Shown here one piece after another: positions 39,401 to 48,766 of a stretch of DNA of 64,000 nucleotides. The notes under the pieces were generated by a model that saw only the letters and a program-made list of their open reading frames with translations, did no database searches and was not told where the DNA came from. Both the position numbers and the translations under genes were made by a program. The DNA comes from Luscinia megarhynchos (taxonomy: Eukaryota > Chordata > Aves > Passeriformes > Turdidae), in the NCBI GenBank assembly GCA_034336665.1, contig JAPFBE010000003.1, positions 67,437,352-67,501,351 on the forward strand, given 5' to 3'. Within the stretch, counting starts at the first letter, position 1, and each line of letters begins with the position of its first letter.

Positions 39401-41745
39401 AAACATGTCATGAAGATACACTATTTTTTCCTTTCTATTTAACTGTGAATTCATGAAGTGTAACATTCAACTGGTCTCAATAGCATTGTATAAAATTATT
39501 GCCATTTTAAAGTTCTTCAGAAAGATATGGAGTATGACCCCCCTTAGCACTAGATTTTTGTATGAGGGACTTCTAGGGAAATGATGTGTTGCAGCCTGTC
39601 CACCGAGAAGATCAGCCCAGAGTTTTATTCTGTGGTGCTGTCTGCTCATTACCCACACACTCATGCATGAATTTGTTAAAATGAGCCAGAAAAGTCTGCA
39701 ATGAATACTTTGAGCATACAGGAATTTCCAGAGGCTGGGTTTTCCTGAGCAGAGCTGCCAGCATGGCCAGCAGGTAGGGATGCCCAACACTTTCCTTCAT
39801 GTTACTTTGCTTATAACATCATCAAACACTAATGCCTGGAGGAACAATTTGCTTGTCAAGTGCCTGCTGCAGGCAACTCTTTGGGAAAAGAGTTGGCAAC
39901 ATCAGTTCAGGTAGTTCAAATAACAGGATCAAGGGGAAAAACTTTTGGTTTGACTATATATAAAACAACTCCCTTAGCTCCTTTTTACCTTAGCAGGCTT
40001 TTTGTTTCAACAGATTTTAGTCCATCCTCTCTGGAGCACAATGATGTCAGTGCTGGGGAATAGACCCACAGGGGTGCTTGAGTGGGGCTGGCACAGCCTT
40101 GGTGAGGTAGGCAGGAGAGCTGGTGATCTGCAGACCTCCTTACAGACCCTCCCCAGAGCAGGGCTCTTGGCAGCAGCCATAAAACAGTGAATAAAGTGGC
40201 CAGTGGGCACTCTGACAGCGCACAGACTGTGCCTGTATGGGTAAACCCTCAGTCTGCAGACCAGGCTAGCCACAGCCTGAGTCCTTATGCTAAAAACAGT
40301 CCTCAGCAGCGCTCAGAAACCTGTTCTTTGTTCACTGATGTGTCTGCTGATCCTGCCTGATTATCTGAACCCCAACTCTCATAAACACCTGTGGTCTTCA
40401 GAGGGTCATGCCACCCTAGAAAGAGTCAAACAGCCAGTGCACAGTCTGGGTCATTTTGACCTTCATTCCATTCCCATGCATTAAACAGTGATAACCCAGT
40501 AATTTCCCTTCACCTTACAAGGTGATTGTGACGATATGCTAATGATGGCTGGAGTAGACAATCTCCCAAAGACTTCAGTAATTCATTCCCTGAACATAAA
40601 ATATAAGGGACAGAGCTGAAAACTGAAGCTGAGGAGAAAACTATAGCAAGCACTGTTCTTTCTGTGTTTGTGATGAGAAAAACTATAATCTTTGCTTGTT
40701 CCAGTAGGTTTCTGGTTAATATGCCATAAGGGGAAATTTACACTCACACACAGTATCTTAATTTGGGTATTTGCCAGGTTTTGACTGCCAACAGTGTCAC
40801 TAAATTTTTTATTTCAGTGCTCCTCCTTGGATCTATACCATATGTAGAATGAGGTGGAGAGTTAAACAGTCTTAATAACACCACAAGACACAAAGCCAAA
40901 AAACCATACCCTTTGTTTTAAAGACTCACTGTTATTTTCAGTGTTCATATGAAAGGCTTGGTTGTTGAACTACCACAGGTCCCAAGCAGTGGATGCAAAA
41001 GCACATGACAGACACAGCTTGCTCTTCCCTGTCCTCTCTCCACCTACCAAGCTAGCTCATCCTTCCTCCACTGTGCTCATCTCCCAGTGGGGATTTTGGG
41101 AACCCAAGGCTCCTGCCTAGTATAAGCAAGTCAGAAACACAGCGAGATATCTGGAGCCAGAGACATCTAGAGGGATTTCCATCACATTTTGGCTGCTCAG
41201 GATGGCTTTCCGGGGAAAAGAAGAAATCTTTTCGGAGGTGCAGGTCAGTGTAAGAAACAGCATTAAAATTAGTCAAAAGTAAATCTTCTTTTGTATTCTA
41301 TGTATAATCCAAAAAGAGCTCTGATAGTCCCTAAACAGAATGGAATTAGTTTAGACCTCCAGCGCTCTGTCTACAAAAGCCTGCCAACTTTCCCATTAGG
41401 AAGGAAAAGTCTGTATAGGCAAATTACAATCATTTCCCATTTGGGAGGCAAAAAAAAAATTTTAAAAAATATTCAATTCAGCATGTCTTTTTCTTTCTGA
41501 ACATCCCTATTTATAATACTAGCAGGTGACCAATTTTCTGGAAAATACTGGAAGAGCACAGTGACAACTTCCATTAGCAGCTAAGATATCACAACACGGT
41601 CAGTGCCAGAAACAGTTAGGTAAGTCTGTTCCTAATGATCACACATTGTTTTAGGATTCATTGCTTATTTGAGATTTGAGAACTAACATCTGGCAGCAGC
41701 ACATCAGTAAACAATCACACAAAAGCAGCTGTCTAAGCCGCAGAA

Positions 41746-41751
41746 ACTTAC
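41746..41751 (-). promoter_or_regulatory. MTUS2: Splice donor of the MTUS2 large exon
   Basis: GAG|GTAAGT on the minus strand is a full consensus 5' splice site. It cuts after a complete codon (phase 0), directly after the conserved MSEKFLQE segment. Confidence 0.9.
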
Positions 41752-44046
41752 CTCCTGCAGAAACTTCTCGCTCATCGGACCGAAGTGATGACCTGGGGGC
41801 CTAATTCCGGACACTACCAGCCCAGAGCCGAAGAGCCTTGGCTTCTGGAGGTCGGGTTTGAGTTTGTCGTACAGGATGCTGGCGGGCTTTGGGTCCCCCG
41901 CGCCGGGCGCCTTCTGCTCGGCGGGGATGGGCACGCTGCAGGCGGCGCCGTCGAAGGGCAGCCCCGCCGGCGCGAACAGAGGCTCCAGCTGCTCCATCGA
42001 GCGGGGGCTCCTCCTGATGTACGTGATGATTTTGGGTCTCACAGGCTTGGGCCGGGGGAGGGCAGGCTTCATCTCAGCGCCTTCCTCCAGCTTTTCGCTG
42101 CAGTCGCTGTCCGCACCGGCCTTGTCCATCAGGGAGCCCTTGGGGTGCACCAGGATGGGTTTGGGGATGGCGCTGCTGCAAGCAGCCTTGAGAGGCACTT
42201 TAGGGGATATGTTTAACAACTGTGTGCTGTCAGTGGGAGGTAGGACTGAGGAGGGTGACGATTTATCATCATGAAATGCATAAAGTTCCTTCAAATTAGT
42301 GTTTGGTAGCGTGGGCTGATCATTAACATCCAGCGTTGGTACCGGGCTCACAGGAGTTGGGACACATAAAAAGATATCAGCCTTTGCTGGAATGTTACAG
42401 CTCGCTGGTCCTTCCCCTGGAGGATGTTTCTGTACATTAGCTGTTTCTTTGCTTGAAACTGGAACATTTGGAGTTTCCCCATCGCTGCTGTGAGTGTCAG
42501 GTTGTTGGTTTGACACTGTCTCTGCACTGCGTGCTCCGTGATGATCTGAGGGATCAGAAGCAGGCACAACAGCATCCTCAGTGCTTTCTTTGACTAGCAT
42601 CAGTTTATTCTCATTAGCTTTCAAGGGTTTGCTGTCAGGTGGATTAATATCATGTAAAGGAGATATCTGTTCATCAACTGTTTCAGCACAACCTCTGTCA
42701 ACTTCATGCAAATTTTTGTTTGTTCTCGATGTCACTTTGATGCTGGATTTACTACTGCAAGTGAGTGGAAATATTGTTTCCATTTCCTCATCAGTGAAAT
42801 ATTCCTCACCAGCCTGGCTGATTGCCCTGCTTTCACTGTCACTGCTTCCTCTCCCTTCCCCACTGATGGTGGCATTATCATTTTGTAATTTGTCATCAGG
42901 ATGAGTTACTACCTGGTTCGACAATGGGTCCTCTACTCTATTACAAGTGTCTTGAAAATGGGATACGTGACGATTTTGATGTGTCGGACCCAGAGCTTTT
43001 CTGTTCCTGCACTGCCGTATTTTCAGCTCTTGGACACCCCAGGAACTCTACCAGCATAATTCTCTCTATCTTTTGTGGACACGTATTTTTGTATTGTAGA
43101 GATGGTGCAGTCCTGATCTCCAGTTTTTTACTTTTATCACCCTGACCTAATTGTGCTTCTGATTTACTAGCAACCTCATTGAGCTTAAGAGCTGAATGTT
43201 GAGAATGAGAAGTATGCAGTGTGCTTTCAATGCTAACATTTGGTACATTTTCTGGTTTACTTGTTTTCTTGTTCCCTGAGGTAGATGGTTTGGAATAAAA
43301 TACAGTATTTTCCTCTGAGGTATTGTCAAGCGGACGAAACACCATCCCAAGAAAATGATCCGTGGATGTTTTCTGGGATTTCTCTGTACTTCCTACCAAG
43401 TGGTGAGACCTGTCGATGGAGTCCAATGATGCAGAAAGCACAGACGTTTACACGACACGCGGCCAACGCCGTCTTTTGCAAATGGTTCAGGCTGAGGAGA
43501 AAATTTACTCGGTCTTCCCAAGGAAAGCCTTTTTATTCTCTCCACCTCCGCAGTCCTGGACATTTTTCCCTTAGGAAAGTTCTGGGTGAAGTCAATATCA
43601 CCTTTGGAGACAACTTCAAGGCTGGCATCATTTGTGCTACTTTTTAAATTGGACAGACTTTGTCCTCGGCTAATCCTGATATGCCTTGATATATCCTTAG
43701 CTTCGCTGGTCCTACAGTCTTTCCCCATTTCCCTGCTTGTGGTGGAGGGCAGCTTACTTTCCTGTGCACTGCTGTGACAGGTTCGAGAGTCTTTGAAGGT
43801 CAGAAGTTTATTCTGCTCTGTAGGCAGATGAGTCACTTTCTCTGTTTCTCCACAGTATGTATTCCCACTCTCATCTGTCAGATCATGTTTCTTAACATCC
43901 CCGTCTGTGGCTCTAACTTTTGTTACAATTTGGTTGGCATTGGTATCCCCAACACTCACAATGCTTTCATTATTGTTTCTTATTTCACTGCAGTTGTCCT
44001 GAAGCTGGGGATAACATGACTTGTTTGGAATTAGTGGAGCACTCAT
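41752..44046 (-). CDS. MTUS2: MTUS2 first coding exon (N-terminal about 765 codons; two frameshifts in this sequence)
   Basis: This exon encodes the N-terminal region of MTUS2/TIP150, a microtubule plus-end scaffold known to bind EB1 and to recruit the depolymerase MCAK. The ATG at 44046-44044 opens MSAPLIPNKSCY and then NNNESIVSVGDTNANQ, which I recognise from the start of vertebrate MTUS2. Further family landmarks are SEAQLGQG near 43170, PTDSTQLLNISPKVP, SAIPKP (42163-42174 covers SAIP), RPKIITYIRR (about codons 670-679) and the last 37 codons, from LKPDLQKPRLF to MSEKFLQE. The region is Ser/Pro/Lys-rich and probably disordered; no signal peptide or membrane segment is seen. The frame changes twice: frame one runs from 44046 to about 43450-43396, frame two to about 43050-42942, then frame one resumes. 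Each segment shows family similarity in its own frame, and no other stops occur. The total length is a multiple of three (2295 bases), so the changes cancel. The exon ends in GAG before GTAAGT. Identity is near certain; whether the breaks are real is unknown. Confidence 0.9.
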
Positions 44047-44068
44047 TTTGAAGTTCAGGTTACTGTTC

Positions 44069-44093
44069 TTTTTTTTTTTTTTTTTTTTTTTTT
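44069..44093 (+). repeat. T25 homopolymer (A25 in the MTUS2 transcript leader)
   Basis: An uninterrupted run of 25 T on the plus strand lies inside the predicted 5' UTR exon. In the mRNA it would be a poly(A) stretch 22 nucleotides upstream of the start codon. Such runs vary in length between individuals and are prone to sequencing error. Confidence 0.95.
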
Positions 44094-44133
44094 GGCAGTT
44101 CTAATTAATGAGAAGGTGCTTTTCCCTATCAGG

Positions 44134-44230
44134 TTAACTTTTATGCATGCTTCAGTTATACATTTAAATTAGAACTGATTAATAGAAAATTCATCATCAG
44201 AAGGCTTGAAGTCTCTTCTCAGAGTCACAT
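44134..44230 (-). promoter_or_regulatory. Cluster of short upstream open reading frames in the MTUS2 leader
   Basis: Reading the leader 5' to 3' on the minus strand gives a start-stop element ATGTGA (44230-44225), a 13-codon uORF with two leading ATGs (44197-44156), a 3-codon uORF (44163-44152) and a 4-codon uORF (44148-44134). All terminate before the main ATG at 44046. Upstream ATGs generally lower translation of the main frame. An effect here is inference and requires that the leader is transcribed as predicted. Confidence 0.5.
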
Positions 44231-44365
44231 TTTTATGCTGCTCAGTTGTCTCTTCTGCAGCTTCTGGACCTAAGAAATCTTTATGACGTGCTGTAGAGAG
44301 GTTCAACAAAAGCAAAATAGATCTGCCAAGTTCCCTCTGAATGAGAGCCAGTTAATCCAGCCAAC

Positions 44366-44390
44366 CTAAGGAGAAAAAAAAAAACCCCAA
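44366..44390 (-). promoter_or_regulatory. MTUS2: Splice acceptor of the MTUS2 large exon
   Basis: On the minus strand a run of about 12 T is followed by CTCCTTAG, then GTTGGC. This is a near-ideal polypyrimidine tract and 3' splice site. It places the start of the large exon at 44365. Confidence 0.75.
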
Positions 44391-45429
44391 ACAGACAACA
44401 TTACACTGATGTCAGGAACCATGCTAACTAAATCAGAGTTAGAATCAACAGCACTCCCAGGTATAACCCCAGCACAGAATGTTTTCAAACACTTTAAATG
44501 CTGTTTCAATCACAGCTTTGCTCCCAGCAAAGGTTCTTAGTGTAGCACAGATCTCTGACTTGATAAGTTACTAGCAAAAATTGTCCTGGTTAGAGGAGTG
44601 GTTGTTACTGTTTTTAGGACACATAGGTTTACAACTGGAAATAGGCAAAAATAGCCAGGTGAGGATGGGATCCAGTCTTGAGGGTCTAAACATTTGCATA
44701 TTGCTTCAACAATTATTACACCAAGAGCAGCTACTGAAGCATTTAAAGCATCACTGTATAAATTAGCCATAAAGAATAGATTTCCAAGTCCATAAAAGTT
44801 GTTTATGGGTTTCTCTCCTTGCCATGTAGAAATCACTACCATTCTAGTGCTGACATCCCATCCCCTTGAACATTTCTTAGCCAGATCTATAGATTCCAAG
44901 AAAGTAAGAGCTGTGGCTGGAGGCCTGGAAGGAAAATGTATTTTTTCTGAGACAGATGAATGTGTATATTTTTAAATACATAAGACTATACACCAATCCC
45001 AATACAGTGCATCTCCTTTTGGCTTCCTCACACATGTGGCTTCAGGAGCCCAGATTTGTCCTCTATCACCTCCAACAAGATGAAGGTGAGATTTCTGTGT
45101 ATTCCATGCCTGAATTCACTCTCCATCTCTTGTACCCTGTATGTTCATACCCTTCATCACAAAGAAACATGGACACAGGAAATTGCAACATGCTCCACAG
45201 TTCCCAGAAACTGGAATTCAAAGCACTTGTGATACTCCCAGCTGAGCTGGGTTTCTAGCTAGGGGCATTAATTAGAAGTGCTGAATAAGTCCAGTGCTCT
45301 GTCTACAGTGTCTGGGTGCCAGTCTTGGTCCCTGTGTTCACTGAAAGAATCTTCACACACAGCGTGTAGAGGGGCTGTGCTGGTGTGCTTCAGAGACCAG
45401 ACCAAGCACTTGGGGTTAATGTTCTAGTA

Positions 45430-45700
45430 CTAATTTATAAACATGAAGGTCAGAAAAGACCTGACCCCTCTCAAACACAGGGCACTGCTCAACCTCAGTA
45501 TGCTGCCAGTTGAGACTAACCTCTGAAAGCTGACAATGATGGACTCTATGCACTTGAGATTTCAATTTCATCTCTTCTTGTGACATCCAGTCTCAGATAA
45601 GGATGTCAAAGACTTGAAGAACCCACTATATTCTTGCAATTAACATCCATACAATTACCCAAAGATATTTTCCTTTTTTGCAGAATATTGCCTGCTTAAC
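45430..45700 (-). mobile_element. Ancient CR1 LINE 3' fragment
   Basis: The plus strand shows AAGGTCAGAAAAGACCTGAC, then CTCAAACACAGGGCACTGCT, then CATCCAGTCTCAGATAAGG and AAAGACTTGAAGAACCCACT. In this order they resemble the reverse complement of old amniote CR1 3' regions. Divergence is high and the limits are approximate. Confidence 0.55.
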
Positions 45701-46506
45701 TTTGTAACGTGTTTTATGACTACCATTGCAATAACTACACAGAATAATGGTTCTCTGATTGTAAATAATACAAGGTTCCATTCTGCTATAGAACACACGG
45801 GACTCCTACTAAATTAATCTAAAAATATTTTCCTGTTAAGCAATACAAACTTTGGACCTTGGTTCGGTCAATGTATTGAACATTTACATATTGTTATAGG
45901 CCTATTTGGAAGTAAGGTATGTGGTTTTGTGTTACATTTGGGACCTTAGATTTGATCATTCTTCTGTAAATAGCTGTTATTTAAGAAGCTTTGGCTTGTA
46001 TTTTCTGCAAGATAGTTTATTTTCAATGGCACTGTCCAAGCTCAACTTCACTGTGCTCTTTGGAGTCAGTGAGATGAAAAGACTCAGCTGTGTCTGGGTT
46101 CTGCTGGCTCTTCCCCTATTTTTTATTACTCACCTCTCTTGACTGATGTTGGCTGACATACACACATCTGAAGTCACTCCCTGCTGTGCAGGAATGCTCT
46201 GAGATGAGAGGGATATGAACCTCCTAACTCTTCAGATGCCCTCCTCAGCACAGGAGAAGGGAATAAGAGGAGTCTCAAGCCCAACAAAGACAACACTACA
46301 TCACTTAGCAGCATATCACTAGGGACTCTGGACAAGAAACATGCCTGCAATCTTAAAGACTGAACTTGGTGTATGTAAGGATTTATATGGATAAAATTTT
46401 CTTGATACTGTATAATGTAAAAATATCCCCTATGAATCACTGGGAGTAGGAAATGAAGTCATAGCTCTCCATGTCACAGCATTTTGGCAGTAGCTGTATT
46501 TGTGGG

Positions 46507-46555
46507 GGAAAAAAAAACAACAAAACACCCAAAACACAAAACAACCAAAAAAACC
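46507..46555 (+). repeat. C/A-rich low-complexity tract
   Basis: An A run is followed by CAACAAAACACCC and related units, as in the other (C)A-rich tracts of this window. Confidence 0.85.
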
Positions 46556-47460
46556 TTTACAAAGTGATGTGAACATGCTAGACAGTACAACAAAATTATA
46601 TCCACCAGACTATATTTAGCTATGAGTCCCACAGGGAGAAGAAAAGTTCAAGGAGCCAGAAACACAATTAAATACTTCTGTTTAACTCCAGCAGTGTCAG
46701 GTTCCTTCTAAGATGTCTATCTCTTATGAGAATCTATTTTAAACCTGAGATTTAATGATGATCTAGGAAAGAAGCCTACAAGAGTTTCTTCCCATCTGAT
46801 ATTGCAGTTCCTCCACTACACTCCAAGTTACATTTGGCCAGCAGGTCTCACCCTAACCTCTGGAGACATCAGGAAGAAGGAGAAGCTGAGCTGGATGATT
46901 TTTGCCCCAGGACATGCAGCAGGGACTGCATCAGCAGAGCTCAAGTCTATAAAATAAAACTGGCTGGAAAAAGAAAACAGCAGCCCACTTTTGAATAGCA
47001 ACAGCAGTGCTTTTTTTGGTTAAAGAAGTAGTGTAGAAATATTGTTATCCTCAATAGGAATGAAAAAAGAAAAATGGTGAAGAATTCCACACTCTTGGCT
47101 GTTTATTCTCCTTTCAATTTGCCACAAAAATAGAAAATCAATGATTATGAGATATGCAAAGGAATTATCAAAATACATGTACAAATAAAAATGGAAATAA
47201 AGAAATAAAACCTGAAATATGCTGAGAATTTTGCTTCCTGTATAAACATTTCCTAATGCAGGCTGTTACAGCTGCTTACCCATCCCAGTACTGAGATTCT
47301 AAACCCAGAATATTTACAGCAAGATACACTAAAATCATCTGGGCGTTCTGGTAACACTTCACATGACTTAGGCTGATTGCTCTTCCACTACAGTGTGTAT
47401 GAGAAGCACCTGAACACTTCATTAACCATCTGCCACTGAACTGATGGCTCTTGCTCCTAC

Positions 47461-47498
47461 CACAAAACAAAACAAAACAAAACAAAACAACAAAAAAC
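47461..47498 (+). repeat. (CAAAA)n microsatellite
   Basis: Five or more perfect CAAAA pentamers are followed by imperfect units. Confidence 0.93.
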
Positions 47499-47765
47499 AG
47501 TGGGTTTGTACATTGCTGGGGCAGAGCCAGTAGCCTGAGAAAGGTGAGCCATGGGCCAGCATCCCCCATCAGCTGCCCACTCCTGCTAGGTAAATGCTCT
47601 CAACCCAACGGGGTAGAGGGTTGTGCTGTCCAAGAAATAGGATTACACAGGCAGGCTGTTCACCTGGAGAAGGGAGGGTTCCAGGTAGACCTCACTGCAG
47701 CCTTTCAGTTCTTAAAGGGAGCTTATAAAAAGGGGGGAGAATGATTTTTTACATGAGCAGATATT

Positions 47766-48036
47766 CACAGGGAAAGAAGAAACAGTTTTGAACTAAAAGA
47801 AGAGAGATTTAGAACAGATATTAGGAAGAAATTCTTTATTGTGAGAGTGGTGAGGCACTGGAATAGGTTGTCCAGAGAAGTTGTGGGTGCTTCATCCTTG
47901 GAAGTGTGCCAGGCCAGGTTGGACACGGCTTCAAACAACCTGATTTAGTGGAAAGTGTTCCTGCCCATGGCAGGGAGCTGGAACTAGAAAATCTTTTAGG
48001 CTCTGTTCAACTCAAACCACTCTATGATTCTGTGAT
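47766..48036 (+). mobile_element. CR1 LINE, 3' end
   Basis: The plus strand reads ATTAGGAAGAAATTCTTTAT, then AGGCACTGGAATAGGTTGTC, and ends CTATGATTCTGTGAT, the diagnostic CR1 3' terminal octamer repeat (ATTCTRTG). It is 5'-truncated with several substitutions and no intact coding frame. Confidence 0.92.
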
Positions 48037-48738
48037 ACATGGGGGAACCTGTGCACCAGCCCACTTGGCCATGACTCAGAGAGGGGTCAGGAGGTCTGAT
48101 GGGGTCTGTCCTCACAGGAGGCAGCTACGACTGCTTGATCACAGCTCGGTTCAAAGCACAAAGTGAGAAATCTCCAGCCATTTCCCTCAGAGGCTATCCT
48201 GATGAAGAGCTCCAAGTTCCTAAACTCCTGGAGCATTCTGGACAAGGGTTGAGCACAAACTCCAGCTCTGGTGCCCTCTGCCCAAGCAGCACACATGCAT
48301 TACAGCACTCACAGATAAACTCCTGTAGAAAGAGACCTGGCCCACAAGAAAGACACTCCTGTTGTCTGACCAGTGCAGTGATGCAGGGACAGGGATGAAG
48401 GCAGATGTGGGATATATTTGTATGAGGTGGGAAACAGATGTGGTTTTTACAGTTACTACAGAAAACTGGCATGAACAGATGCCTCCTGATAAGCACAGTT
48501 GTCCTAAGAAATGCCACTGGGGAGAACTGGCAAACCTGGCAGACCCTTGCTGAAGCCTTCTCTGGGAGATAAGATACCAGCACATCAATGGCAGCACTGC
48601 ACACTGTCAAGAGCTGAGCCCACAGGTGAAACAGAGTGCTGGATGGAAAGGAGGTGGGAACATCTCCTTGGGAAGCCCAAATCTTCATGGAGAGCTATTT
48701 CTAATGATGACAGAAGCTGAAAGCTGATACTAGGATAT

Positions 48739-48766
48739 TAAAAAAAACCAAAAACCAACAAACCTT
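48739..48766 (+). repeat. C/A-rich low-complexity tract
   Basis: A short tract of AAAACC and AAAACCAAC units. Confidence 0.75.

Larger units (their letters stand above)
37321..41751 (-). other. MTUS2 intron between first and second coding exons
   Basis: This 4.4 kb intron is bounded by GTAAGT and TCTCAG. It holds an A13 run (37961-37973) and a CR1 3'-end fragment near 39283-39400. No other feature is recognised. Confidence 0.88.
44047..44365 (-). other. MTUS2: 5' leader (5' UTR) portion of the MTUS2 large exon
   Basis: This stretch runs from an excellent splice acceptor (AG at 44367-44366) to the MTUS2 start codon. It has no long open frame and is AT-rich. Two features stand out: a run of 25 A on the transcript strand (44069-44093), ending 22 bases before the ATG, and several short upstream open frames, including a bare ATG-TGA. 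The exon boundary is inferred from the splice signal. Upstream 5' UTR exons must exist, since the leader begins at an acceptor, but none could be identified in the next 19.6 kb. Confidence 0.65.

Noticed and set aside
41785..42274. Two overlapping plus-strand open frames of 143 and 138 codons opposite the MTUS2 exon
   Set aside because: They lie antisense to the GC-rich coding part of MTUS2, where stop codons are scarce by composition. Their products look like no known family.
48194..48688. Minus-strand open frame of 164 codons with many Cys
   Set aside because: A second long frame overlaps it on the same strand. No zinc-finger spacing is visible and the region lies beside a CR1 insertion, so it is taken as chance.
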